Source: an uncultured Acetatifactor sp. (GTDB taxonomy: Bacteria; Bacillota; Clostridia; Lachnospirales; Lachnospiraceae). Taken from it: a DNA stretch of 14,154 bases. The notes below the pieces were generated by a model. That model worked only from the letters and a program-made list of their open reading frames with translations, did no database searches and was not told the origin of the DNA. The DNA is taken from assembly GCA_910584435.1 (NCBI GenBank), contig CAJUAP010000084.1, positions 1 through 14,154 on the forward strand. Direction: 5' to 3'. Below, piece by piece: positions 1 through 8,808 of this stretch. Both the position numbers and the translations under genes were made by a program. The first letter of the stretch is position 1; every line of letters begins with the position of its first letter.

Positions 1-634
1 CATCCTTCGGGCGCACAAGCAGATAGTCCAGCATCTTATAGTTGGTCATCAAAATATCCGGCGGAGAAGCCAGGAGCGTATCATGATCCGTAATCACCTT
101 GTCCGGCATCATCATCTTGGCGGCGCTTTTCTCCCTTCCCCCCACATACATACCTACCCGGATCTTTGCGGACTTAAGCTCCGAACTGCCGTCCACCAGT
201 TCAGCCATACGTTTTGCCTGGTCGGCGGCAAGGGCATTCATGGGATAGATGATCAGCGCCTTGATCCCGTTCTCTCCGCGGTGCCTGTAACAATATTCCA
301 AAATCGGATACAGGAAACACTCCGTTTTACCGGAACCTGTGCCTGTAGCCACAAGCGTGGAACGCCCGTCCTCACCGGTCAGCCTGTCAAAGGCTCTCTG
401 CTGATGAACATGCGGCGTGTAAGCAGAATGGATGGACTGAAAAGGCCAGGGTTGTCCATCAGCCGCACGAAACGGAAGCCTTACCGCCACATATGGCTCA
501 TGAAAGACCTTCCCGGGTTCAGAAAGCATTCGCTTGAGCGAATCCCTGAAAACCAGATTCGTGATCGGAAATGTGGTATCAATATAATCTTTCAGGCCGT
601 TTTGTATCTGCCTCGCCAATACGGATGGAATCAT
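1..634 (-). CDS. SF2 DEAD/DEAH helicase, N-terminal part (cut by left edge)
   Basis: First 211 residues of a large superfamily 2 helicase. Start chosen at the ATG 632-634 because AAAGGAGG (complement of 640-647) lies 5 bases upstream. Visible motifs: a Q-like HQQRAF (about 77-82), motif I TGTGSGKTE (97-105), motif Ia YPMNALAADQAKRM (130-143), and PDILMTNYKMLDYLLVRP (about 192-209), a pattern I associate with large helicases ending in a DUF1998 zinc-binding region (YprA/MrfA, DruE type). The DEAH box and C-terminus lie off the window. It sits 231 bp downstream of the adenine methylase on the same strand, where class 1 DISARM carries drmA. The visible N-terminus does not look like DrmA as I know it, so a DruE/YprA-like helicase is an equal alternative. 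The helicase call is secure; the system assignment is inference. A role in recognising or processing invading DNA is likely but not shown. Confidence 0.88.
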   Translation of the reverse strand, partial: MIPSVLARQIQNGLKDYIDTTFPITNLVFRDSLKRMLSEPGKVFHEPYVAVRLPFRAADGQPWPFQSIHSAYTPHVHQQRAFDRLTGEDGRSTLVATGTGSGKTECFLYPILEYCYRHRGENGIKALIIYPMNALAADQAKRMAELVDGSSELKSAKIRVGMYVGGREKSAAKMMMPDKVITDHDTLLASPPDILMTNYKMLDYLLVRPKD

Positions 635-657
635 GCCTGCCTCCTTTGTATTTCTGC

Positions 658-684
658 AATCGGGGAAACACTGTTTCCCCGATT
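658..684. repeat. Perfect 12-bp hairpin just upstream of helicase ribosome site
   Basis: Arms 658-669 and 673-684 (AATCGGGGAAAC and its exact complement) flank a 3-base loop. In the transcript of the minus-strand cassette it ends 10 bases before the AAAGGAGG of the helicase gene. Neither side is followed by a T-run, so it is not a typical intrinsic terminator. It could be an RNA processing site, a stabiliser of the downstream message, or a translation control element. The structure is seen directly; its function is unknown. Confidence 0.75.
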
Positions 685-727
685 GGGTCATGAGATTAAA
701 CCGTATAAAGCCGCCGCATCCATTTAT

Positions 728-787
728 ACTACATAACGCCAGAATTTACCGTACTGCACAGGTTAAACGTGGCTGGCGTTATGTAGT
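728..787. repeat. Perfect 15-bp inverted repeat with 30-bp spacer
   Basis: Arms 728-742 (ACTACATAACGCCAG) and 773-787 are exact complements separated by 30 bp. It lies in the 231-bp gap (635-865) between the methylase stop and the helicase start, upstream of the 12-bp hairpin in the direction of transcription. No T-run follows either arm. It may fold as an RNA hairpin, act as an operator for a dimeric protein, or be a tiny miniature-element footprint. I see no convincing promoter and no gene in the rest of the gap. Confidence 0.7.
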
Positions 788-865
788 CGGGTTGCTCGGA
801 AATTTTTACTTTCAAGCAGTATAAGGTAATATACGGAAAGTTCCTGTAACAGATGCCTGCCATAT

Positions 866-3800
866 TCAGCCCTGTCTGCACCTTAAACGCTTTTCAAAAT
901 TCGCCCAAACTTCTTCGTAATCTTTCTCTCTGTCACAGCGGTCAAATGGAGCGACATATTCGATGGTACGCTCTACCGGGCCGCCGGGCATGATGTCATC
1001 GGTGATGGTGCGGGTGAATATGCCTCTCGGGGCATCCTTTATATCCTCCCATTCCTTACGCGAAAAGCCTACATTAGTCAAACTGCGATTATTTGTAAAA
1101 GCAATTCTACCGTTTCTGTCATACCATGTTCCGGCCTCATGACTCCGTAACGTTGAAAACTGAACTCGATACATAAACTTAAGTTGCACAAGAGATAATC
1201 GTAGCATCTTCGCAATAATGACATCTAATTCCAGCAAAGCCTGCCTTCTATCATAGTCACTTTTTAAAAATGAATCTGATGACCACATGCTATTGGTTTC
1301 AAAGAACTTATTTGTCAAACGGCTGTCACTCTTTAGCCATTGATCCTCGTTAAAGGAAGGCTCATATGTTTCCGTCCATAAACCTGAATAGTAAATATTT
1401 ACACAATTCAGCATAAGAACCCTGTGCTTTATCATTCCATAACACTTCTTCTCCGTGATAAACGGAATCATATTTGCTATATTCGGTTGAAAATTATTCT
1501 TGCCAAAAAGTTTGACAAAAAAGTCTATGGGCAGAGATAAAAACAAACCAGCTGATATAAGCAAATCCTCATATTCCTGAAAAGCGAACCCGATGATTCC
1601 ATTGGTATGACCTATCTTCGGCGGAATAATCGCACTCATTAATGTCCTTGCCCCTTCGCAGTCAATCATTTTACGACATGCAATTCTATAGTGTTCTGTG
1701 TACTTATCCCCCCAACCTGTTTCTGGCAGTTTAGACATATAATCCGAAACAGTTCCGGCCATTTCATAATTTGATCGAGGCATATAGTCTTCACTTATAT
1801 CAGTCAAATCTATACTATCCGCATCATTATTTCCCTTACAGTTTTCCCTCGGTGTATTAAACAACGGATTCGCTATTCCGATATGATTACCGGAATAAAT
1901 ACAATCAAATAAATTTTCGGAATAATGCGTATTTCTTTTTATTATACCATTCTTCTGTGCATTTGTTTCATCCCACATCATAGATCCATACACTTTATCC
2001 CCCAGCATTCCTATCGTATTACTTTGGGCATTGAGAACCTTCAATATATCCATATACTGGCTTAGCTGCATAACCAAAAGACGCGCACACTCCCACCTTT
2101 TAGAGTCATCCACCACTTTTGCCAGAATCTTTAATTCAGACTCGCCTATAGAGATGATTCTGCTCCTGTTGCCTCTGAGTTCTCTCTCTCCATCATCATT
2201 TCTCATAGCCAGCAAATCGTCGGGATATGCATCCTCATAAGACTCATCTATCGTATTTGGTGTATAAAGGTTAAATATATTCTCAAACTGGTCCGTAACA
2301 GCATTTGAGAATACATTTAATCCAAATTCCCGACTTGGATGTACCCCTGCAAAAAGCCTTAATGCATTCGAGAATCTGAAATGCTTTCTCAGTCTTGGGT
2401 ATAACTTTTCCCTTATAGGCTTGGCATTTGAATCGTTAAACACTGTCTCCGGGTGAATAAATGCAAACACGCCATCCTCACAGGCATTATTGATAGCAAG
2501 CGGCAAAAAGCATTCATACAGATTTGACTGTAATCCCTGTAAGCAATAGTAATTCTGTCTGGCATTCATAAACGCCTGCATGCCGGAAATACTCTCATAT
2601 TCATTCAGATAACCATATCTGTAGTTTTCGTTTTCCAGTTGTCTGCTCCGCTCCGCAGCCGTTTCTTTTGCACTGAATTTCTTTATCACAAATTCCGGCT
2701 GATACTCTGACAATATATCCTGTTCGTTCCAAGTCATCTTCAACCACGGCGGATTCCCAATCACCAGATCAAACCCACCCCTCTCATAGAACAAATCCGC
2801 AAATTCAAGCTCCCAGTGCATAAACCTCTGCCGCTTTGCGATTGTTTCCGCAATCTGCAGCCTTGGGCACATCTCTCTGATCTGTTCGAGATTCACAGCA
2901 CCCAGGCCGTTGACCTGCGACTGAATCTCATTTGCAGCCTCACTGCCCTGCGTACCAAATCCGGCAAACTGCCCCTGCGTATCGTACTGAATTTCCATCT
3001 GTCCAAGCATGGTATTTTTCTTCACCGCCGCAGAGATGCCGCCCTCCAGAATCAGGGACAATTCCATAAAGAACTCCTGCCTTGAGGGAAACAAATCCGC
3101 TTTCTCAATGGGCCAGAACCAGAGCGCGCACCAATAGTCCATAGCCGCCTTGAGACGTGCATATGGACTGGCATTCTCCCCTCCTTCGGATTTATAAATA
3201 TTCCTGTAAATCGCGTCCTTCTCGCGGATGGTCAGATGTTCCCTGTAATCTCCCTCATCATGTCCGTACACGCTGAAAGCATCCTCTGTGCGAAGTTCCA
3301 CTTTCTGCCGGGCATGGATTGTCCTCATCCACAGATCATCGATAATATCAGACAACTTATTCAAAACCTCAATATCATCATCGGTGTACTTGACACAGAA
3401 TTCCTTCACCCGCTGTTTGATGAGCTTACTGTTATCCGGTTCCAGCTCCCTGATGACCTTATCCGTATAATTGGCCATGCCGGGATCTCCCAGCAGAAAA
3501 TGATAAATATAAGAGCCGCCGGAGCGCTTACGCTTATAGACCTTGCGCGTCTTGTGCCGGTCAGTCACCCATTCCTCCGGCACCTTTTCCGGCTCTTCGC
3601 AGTGCCAGGTGCCCTTCTTTAATTTCAGCGCATGGTAAACCTGACGCCTTGCACCGATCAGAGAGTTACCGCAGGCAAGCTGCGTACCAAACCATGGCAC
3701 ATGAGCCCCCTTGTATATGGTATTCAGCCACAGGGATACCTCCGCCAGCTCCACTGCAATGGGATTCAAGTCAACGCCATAGACATTCCTGTCGGCAATA

Positions 3801-5647
3801 AACATCTTTACCCGCTGCAGTTCAGCCGCCCTCCTGTCAAAAGCAATCCGCTCTCCAAGCTCCTCCTGCTTTTTATCCAGATAGGCCTCCGCAAGCTGCG
3901 ATATGGCCTCATTCAGGAAAGCCGCGGAACCCATTGCAGGCTCACAGACCGTCATATTCAGAATTTCATCCGCCTTCCTGTCTTTCAAAAGTTCTTTCAG
4001 GGCATACTTTACCAGACACTTTGTCAAAACCTCCGGCGTATAGTAGGAAGCGGATTTTTCGCGTTCCCTTCCCGCCAGGCGGTAGATAAAAGTGCCTTTC
4101 TCATACATTCGAAGTTTTCCCTTACGTCCGTAATCCTCATCACGGACGCGTTCCTCCTCCGTATACTTATCCAGTTCACGCTCCGGTATAAAATATCCTA
4201 CATCCAGTTCGTTAAACTTATCCCCTGCTCGCTTTACTTCATATAAATCCTCCTGTGCAATGAATCCCCGATAGCTGAGAAGCGCCTCATATACCGCCCC
4301 CATCTGGTTAATTCCAAGAGCGGAATAGGAAATCCTTCCCCTTCGCTCACGGCTGTTCGACGGTCTGGAAATACTCATCAGATCAACTATCTTCAACATT
4401 GTCACATTTCGGAGCTTCGCCTTATTAATGAGCTTTGTATACTGGGGATCAAAGATATGCGCCTTCAGCGGCTCAATCGTAAACATATGGTGAGGCGATG
4501 TAATTTTCAGCGCTTCTCTGTAATCTTCCGGCTCTTTAGGATAGCCGCTGTAGATCATATCAAAGAGGGCGGAAATCGTCTCATCAATATAATAACCGTC
4601 CGCAGCCTCGGCAGAAACCTCCCGCACATTTTCACAGACGTCCCGCACACCTTCCAGTGAGTAACCCTTCTGGTACACATCCGATTTCATAGGGGCAAAA
4701 CCCAATTCCTCCCTTGCCTCAATAAAGAGCATAAAGAGAATCCGGTACATATAACGCAGACATTCGACAGTCAGTTCCCCCGCATCTACCGGATGCTCCG
4801 CAAAATCAACCTGCCACCTTGTCCGCATATCATAAAGGACTTCATTTCCCAGCAGCTCGATACATTCCCGCAACGCATATTTCAGGGAATCCGACACGCT
4901 GGAGCTGTGCCTATAGGAATTTTCCTCCAGAGTATCCAACAGGCTGTTTCCCTCTACAGGACACAAACTCTTCCTGTGAAGCAAAACCGTAAGGGCCTGG
5001 AAGGTTGTCTCTTCATGGCGGCTGAAAATTTCCTCCAGGTCAAACTGCAAATACTTCTTCTGATCCCACTTATTCCTGTCCATCAATGCAATCTGGTGAA
5101 TCCCGATCAGAAGGACCCACCTGGGTGCTTCCGCACCGGCGAAAAACAGCTTTGCAAGCACATCGTCATTATGCTCGGAAAGTGTCACGCCATACTCTTC
5201 CGTTTCGGCGTCCATCCTGCCGAACACTCTGCCCATCAGAATATCATCATTTCTTTCCTCTGCCACGGAAAGCAGCACCCATAGAAGAGGCGCACCATTG
5301 GGCTTCTTTACCTCATGAAAAACCGGAACCGTAATTTCCTCATTTAACTCTATCGTTACACGGTCCGGCCCCCCATATCCCAGAGCAGCGATATATTCCG
5401 CCGCCTGACTCTCGATCAGTTCACGGCTTCCTTCTTCATTCCTCATCTGCAGGTATTTCTCACGGACACGGTAATAGGACCTGGCCGTATCACGAAATGC
5501 CGCCCAGGGCGCAGCTGTCCCCGTATCTCTGGCCGCCTGCCTCCACTTTGAAATCGTATCCGCCGCATTCTCTTCAAAGATAGTCGTAAAGTAATGGCTG
5601 GTGTAAAATTCGTTCTGATTCAGAATGCCATGCAAATCCATCGCCAT
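866..5647 (-). CDS. Large N6-adenine DNA methyltransferase, Eco57I-like / DrmMI-like
   Basis: A 1593-residue class I SAM-dependent DNA methylase expected to methylate adenine in host DNA, marking self in a defence system. Motif I is EPAMGSAAF (569-577), with GVDLNPIAVELA (624-635) as the next SAM-pocket motif. Catalytic motif IV is NPPW (965-968), preceded by DLVIG. Nearly 400 residues separate motifs I and IV, far more than in simple methylases; the insert contains YHFLLGDPGM, which I associate with this large methylase family. About 560 residues precede motif I, including RNKWDQKKYLQFDLEEI near residue 190. The region after about 1000 is probably target recognition; NPLFNTPR and DYMPRSNY lie near 1250-1295. 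No PD-(D/E)XK nuclease motif was recognised, so cleavage is not supported. The start lies one base after the SNF2 helicase stop, with GGGGGTG 7 bases upstream, so translational coupling is likely. A second in-frame ATG lies two codons on. A BREX PglX-like role is an alternative. Confidence 0.92.
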   Translation of the reverse strand: MAMDLHGILNQNEFYTSHYFTTIFEENAADTISKWRQAARDTGTAAPWAAFRDTARSYYRVREKYLQMRNEEGSRELIESQAAEYIAALGYGGPDRVTIELNEEITVPVFHEVKKPNGAPLLWVLLSVAEERNDDILMGRVFGRMDAETEEYGVTLSEHNDDVLAKLFFAGAEAPRWVLLIGIHQIALMDRNKWDQKKYLQFDLEEIFSRHEETTFQALTVLLHRKSLCPVEGNSLLDTLEENSYRHSSSVSDSLKYALRECIELLGNEVLYDMRTRWQVDFAEHPVDAGELTVECLRYMYRILFMLFIEAREELGFAPMKSDVYQKGYSLEGVRDVCENVREVSAEAADGYYIDETISALFDMIYSGYPKEPEDYREALKITSPHHMFTIEPLKAHIFDPQYTKLINKAKLRNVTMLKIVDLMSISRPSNSRERRGRISYSALGINQMGAVYEALLSYRGFIAQEDLYEVKRAGDKFNELDVGYFIPERELDKYTEEERVRDEDYGRKGKLRMYEKGTFIYRLAGREREKSASYYTPEVLTKCLVKYALKELLKDRKADEILNMTVCEPAMGSAAFLNEAISQLAEAYLDKKQEELGERIAFDRRAAELQRVKMFIADRNVYGVDLNPIAVELAEVSLWLNTIYKGAHVPWFGTQLACGNSLIGARRQVYHALKLKKGTWHCEEPEKVPEEWVTDRHKTRKVYKRKRSGGSYIYHFLLGDPGMANYTDKVIRELEPDNSKLIKQRVKEFCVKYTDDDIEVLNKLSDIIDDLWMRTIHARQKVELRTEDAFSVYGHDEGDYREHLTIREKDAIYRNIYKSEGGENASPYARLKAAMDYWCALWFWPIEKADLFPSRQEFFMELSLILEGGISAAVKKNTMLGQMEIQYDTQGQFAGFGTQGSEAANEIQSQVNGLGAVNLEQIREMCPRLQIAETIAKRQRFMHWELEFADLFYERGGFDLVIGNPPWLKMTWNEQDILSEYQPEFVIKKFSAKETAAERSRQLENENYRYGYLNEYESISGMQAFMNARQNYYCLQGLQSNLYECFLPLAINNACEDGVFAFIHPETVFNDSNAKPIREKLYPRLRKHFRFSNALRLFAGVHPSREFGLNVFSNAVTDQFENIFNLYTPNTIDESYEDAYPDDLLAMRNDDGERELRGNRSRIISIGESELKILAKVVDDSKRWECARLLVMQLSQYMDILKVLNAQSNTIGMLGDKVYGSMMWDETNAQKNGIIKRNTHYSENLFDCIYSGNHIGIANPLFNTPRENCKGNNDADSIDLTDISEDYMPRSNYEMAGTVSDYMSKLPETGWGDKYTEHYRIACRKMIDCEGARTLMSAIIPPKIGHTNGIIGFAFQEYEDLLISAGLFLSLPIDFFVKLFGKNNFQPNIANMIPFITEKKCYGMIKHRVLMLNCVNIYYSGLWTETYEPSFNEDQWLKSDSRLTNKFFETNSMWSSDSFLKSDYDRRQALLELDVIIAKMLRLSLVQLKFMYRVQFSTLRSHEAGTWYDRNGRIAFTNNRSLTNVGFSRKEWEDIKDAPRGIFTRTITDDIMPGGPVERTIEYVAPFDRCDREKDYEEVWANFEKRLRCRQG

Positions 5648-5648
5648 G

Positions 5649-8486
5649 TCAGTTCACCCCCGCTACGACTGCAATGATCTGGATATAAATGGAGTCCTTC
5701 CTGATCTCTATGGAATCTCTCTCCCAGGCATAGAAAGCAGCAAACATTTCGTCGATCTCTCTTTCCCTCTCAGATCTCCTGCGCTGCTGCCCAAGAAGCT
5801 CAAAGATGGAAAGCTGCGCATCCTTATGCTTTTCCTTCAATGCATCCAGCCGTTCCAGCTCGCTGTATATGTAGGGATCGGTCCGCTCCCTGTACTCCTG
5901 ATACCTGCCTTCCATAATCTCATTCGTTTTGTCCACAACATCCGGAAGAAGGCTTTCTCCAAACGCCACGGTTTCCGCAGTTGCCGCCTTATGATTTGGC
6001 AGCTTGTCTGCCGCCAAATGTGTTTTCCCAATAACCTCCGTCAAGGTCAATACACCCTTAAACGCTCCGTCGACATAGGACAGAGCAAACCACTCATCCA
6101 CAACAGGGGTTGAATTCCTGTTTGGAATCTGCCCTTCCACAATAAACAGCATTTCCCCGGATTTGATGCCATCTGTCAAAGTAATAAGGGGAACCTCGCC
6201 CCTGCGGTAAAGAACCCCCGCCTTATCATTGATCCACGAAAAGAGCGGATGCAGCTTCCACAAAAAACCGGAAGCGGGCCACGCTTCCTCCGAAAGGGCA
6301 TTGGCCATACATCTTTGCATTTCTTTTTTGCAAAACTCAACATCCGGCGAAAGCCGCATAATACCGTCCGCCGGCATCGCTTCCTCCGGAAGAACTTTTT
6401 CCAGTTTCCTTTTCAATTCATCCGTCAGCTTGATATTAAGCCCCTTGACAGACTGCATGTCCTTAACCTCAATGCCCTCGGTATCGGGAAATTCAGCCAA
6501 TGCGTTTCTGATATATTCCACATCGTCATACAGTGTTTCTTCCTCACCGTATTCAATCTTCGCCGCGGATGTGGCTGACTGCATCAGCATCTCAAAAGGA
6601 TCGAACTCATCCTCCATGGCATCAAGCTGCGCCTCAAAATCCTCCGCGCTGACATTCCCCTCAATCGCTCTGGCCGTCTCCAACTCTTCCTCTTCCTGAT
6701 TGAACTTGCCAAACAGAACCGCAGGATCACCGATGTTCTTATAAGCCTGCTCTTCCTTCCGCACCAGAATTTCCATAATATGGGCATCGCCATGGATCTT
6801 CTCATTGTCAGAGCCAATCAGCATATAACGAATGTCCGGTGTTTCCTTCTGACCATACCTGTCGATCCGGCCATTTCTCTGCTGGAACACCATCAGGGAC
6901 CATGGAATATCAAAGTGAATCAGCCTGTGAGAAAGGTAATGCAGATTAATACCTTCGGAAGCCACATCTGATGCCACAAGGACGCGGACCGGAGACTCCG
7001 GTCTTCCAAATTCATCCACAATACGCTGAAGTTCCTTATCGTTCATTCCGCCATACATGGGCTGAATGGCATTCCGGGGAATTCCCAGGTCTTTCTGAAG
7101 ATTCTCTGCCAGAAACCGCATGGTTTCTATACGCTCTGTAAAAATAACGATGCGGTCATTGTTTTCTTTGGGGTTCCAGCCATAATCAAAGTCCTTTAAT
7201 ATTTTAAGCAATGCTGTATAGCGGGAGAAATCCCGAGGCTCTATCTGCATAAGCGCGTCCCGTAGTTTTGTCAATGCTGCCATATCCGCAATACGGTTTT
7301 CCCCAACCCTGTGTCTGAGTTTTTTCAGCCTTTCGTCAATACTTCTGATACAGGCTGCCGGACTGGAAAAGAGCGCTTTTTCCAGACTGGTCTTGAAGAG
7401 CTGACCGCTGCCTTTGTTCTTCCCCTCATCCATCTGAAGAGACATTTCCGCAAAAATATCAAAGGCATCCTCTTCCCTTGAAGATGCCTTGCATTCCTCA
7501 ACACTGATCTTCCTTTCCATAAACGAACCAGCCACCTGATCCTGCACGTCCTTTTTAAAACGGCGGATGCATAAACCGTCAATATCCTCCGGACCGTAAT
7601 CCTTATCATTTGCGATTGCCGTAGGATCAAGCATATTCATAAGTGACGCAAAACTCTCCGATTTCCCGTCATGGGGCGTAGCCGAAAGCATGATCAGGGT
7701 ATCCGATTTGTTTGCAAGGAGTTTCGCCAGCTTTTCTCTTTGGGAATGCTTGCTTCTTCTGGCAACATTGTGCGCTTCATCAATGACGATAATATCCCAC
7801 CAGGCGTTCTCCAGATGAGTGCGATAATCCAGATCATTCTTTAACGTGTCTACGGAAATAATGGTCTTGTCATAGTAATAGAACGGGTTGTAATTTGCAG
7901 GTATCCTCGCCCGGACTCTCTGTATCCTGCCCGAATCCAGCCTGACGAGCGGTATGGTAAATCGGTTCCACATTTCCTTCTGAAACTGTGTCATCATGCT
8001 CTTTACAGTGACTACCAGAATACGCTTTCCCTTTCCTCTGGCGATCAGCTCGCTCATAAGAATTCCTGCTTCCAACGTTTTGCCGAGCCCAACCGTATCG
8101 GCAATCAGAATGCGCTGTCTGGTACGGTTCAGGGCCATCTGCGCTGGCTCCAGCTGATAAGGCATCAGATCCATAGCCGCCTGATCTCCGATATGTATCT
8201 TTGTGTCTGTCGGTATCTTCTGCCTTAAATGGCTCTCCATATAGAGCTTGGATTTTTTGAAGAACGCAGAATCATCCGGTATTAGTTTCACCTTTGCCGG
8301 ATTGACAATCTCAATCTTTTTTTCAATATCTGTCATAAACCTGGACTCATAATCCTTTACCAGACTGGATATTCCCACCACCTGAAGGGTCTGATTTCCC
8401 AGACTGTTCGTCTCAACCCTCTTTACCATCCATTCTTCGCCCCGGACAATGATCCTCATGCCAGGTGCAAATTCTGCTTTTATCAT
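5649..8486 (-). CDS. SNF2-type (RapA-like) helicase, DrmD-like
   Basis: A 945-residue SF2 ATPase of the SNF2/RapA class, predicted to translocate on duplex DNA. Motifs in order: Q-like PYQLEPAQMAL (109-119), motif I DTVGLGKT (130-137), DEAH (236-239) within VIDEAHN, motif III SATPHDG (268-274), motif V VASDVASEGINLH (504-516) and motif VI QQRNGRIDRYGQ (535-546). Both RecA lobes are complete. The first 70 residues (GMRIIVRGEEWMVKRVE) form a small beta-rich domain typical of DrmD-like and related helicases. The C-terminal 350 residues are acidic and charged, without a recognised domain. The ATG 8484-8486 is preceded by AAGGA at 8 bases. It is the first gene of the cassette and its stop is one base from the methylase start. 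Read-through from upstream may supply transcription, since no clear promoter is visible between it and the decayed helicase. The SNF2 helicase call is secure; membership in a DISARM-type system rests on gene order. Confidence 0.92.
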   Translation of the reverse strand: MIKAEFAPGMRIIVRGEEWMVKRVETNSLGNQTLQVVGISSLVKDYESRFMTDIEKKIEIVNPAKVKLIPDDSAFFKKSKLYMESHLRQKIPTDTKIHIGDQAAMDLMPYQLEPAQMALNRTRQRILIADTVGLGKTLEAGILMSELIARGKGKRILVVTVKSMMTQFQKEMWNRFTIPLVRLDSGRIQRVRARIPANYNPFYYYDKTIISVDTLKNDLDYRTHLENAWWDIIVIDEAHNVARRSKHSQREKLAKLLANKSDTLIMLSATPHDGKSESFASLMNMLDPTAIANDKDYGPEDIDGLCIRRFKKDVQDQVAGSFMERKISVEECKASSREEDAFDIFAEMSLQMDEGKNKGSGQLFKTSLEKALFSSPAACIRSIDERLKKLRHRVGENRIADMAALTKLRDALMQIEPRDFSRYTALLKILKDFDYGWNPKENNDRIVIFTERIETMRFLAENLQKDLGIPRNAIQPMYGGMNDKELQRIVDEFGRPESPVRVLVASDVASEGINLHYLSHRLIHFDIPWSLMVFQQRNGRIDRYGQKETPDIRYMLIGSDNEKIHGDAHIMEILVRKEEQAYKNIGDPAVLFGKFNQEEEELETARAIEGNVSAEDFEAQLDAMEDEFDPFEMLMQSATSAAKIEYGEEETLYDDVEYIRNALAEFPDTEGIEVKDMQSVKGLNIKLTDELKRKLEKVLPEEAMPADGIMRLSPDVEFCKKEMQRCMANALSEEAWPASGFLWKLHPLFSWINDKAGVLYRRGEVPLITLTDGIKSGEMLFIVEGQIPNRNSTPVVDEWFALSYVDGAFKGVLTLTEVIGKTHLAADKLPNHKAATAETVAFGESLLPDVVDKTNEIMEGRYQEYRERTDPYIYSELERLDALKEKHKDAQLSIFELLGQQRRRSEREREIDEMFAAFYAWERDSIEIRKDSIYIQIIAVVAGVN

Positions 8487-8533
8487 GTAATGTTTCCTTC
8501 TCTTCTGTCTTTTCTATATATTCATCCCAAAGG

Positions 8534-8808
8534 TCATTTCTTCGTATAGCCCTCATTATGTTCTCTTTTATGGATTGTACCGCAAAACAGCTTGTATATT
8601 GTTTCTGGCTGTTGCCGATACCCCGTAAACAGATCGGGCCTTCACCTTCTGCATGACCTGTACCGATGTATGAGAACCGCAATGGTGGACTCACCTTTCT
8701 TTCTGCTATCAGATAACTGCAAACTACCGTTTTCCCAAACGCAGTAGCCGCACTGAGAACGTCATTCTCAAAGGAAAGCAGGCGCTGAGCCGCCAAATCC
8801 TTTATCTT
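8534..8808 (-). pseudogene. Decayed, internally deleted SF2 helicase (TOTE-like)
   Basis: Remains of a helicase unrelated to the neighbouring DrmD-like gene. In one frame (8692-8808) the translation reads LAAQRLLSFENDVLSAATAF and continues with GKTVVCSYLIAERKV, the motif I region of TOTE-type SF2 helicases. The next strand continues one frame away as STIAVLIHR (about 8663-8692). A third frame then gives VMQKVKARSVYGVSATA (about 8605-8657), matching the lead-in to motif III. The family normally has about 100 residues, including its DEAH box, between those blocks, so an internal deletion is inferred. A further frame gives ETIYKLFCGTIHK, ending at a stop at 8534-8536; its homology is weaker. The N-terminus is missing: the remnant abuts, in frame, the stop of the phospholipase-type gene. 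A 127-residue ORF read straight through (8413-8796) joins unrelated frames and overlaps the next gene, so it is probably not a gene. Confidence 0.7.

Noticed and set aside
658..684. 12-bp hairpin as a rho-independent terminator
   Set aside because: No T-run follows on either strand, and it directly precedes the ribosome site of a same-strand gene.
83..736. 217-residue plus-strand ORF
   Set aside because: It is antisense to the left-edge helicase, has no domain and no good ribosome site, and runs on into the intergenic inverted repeat.
3236..4246. Long plus-strand ORFs within the methylase gene
   Set aside because: They are complements of a well-supported methylase frame and show no recognisable domains.
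866..5647. Methylase as a type IIG enzyme with its own nuclease domain
   Set aside because: No PD-(D/E)XK, HNH or PLD motif could be identified in the N-terminal or C-terminal parts.
8413..8796. 127-residue straight-through ORF as an intact gene
   Set aside because: Only its first 40 residues look like a helicase; the homologous continuation moves to other frames, and its end overlaps the SNF2 helicase out of frame.
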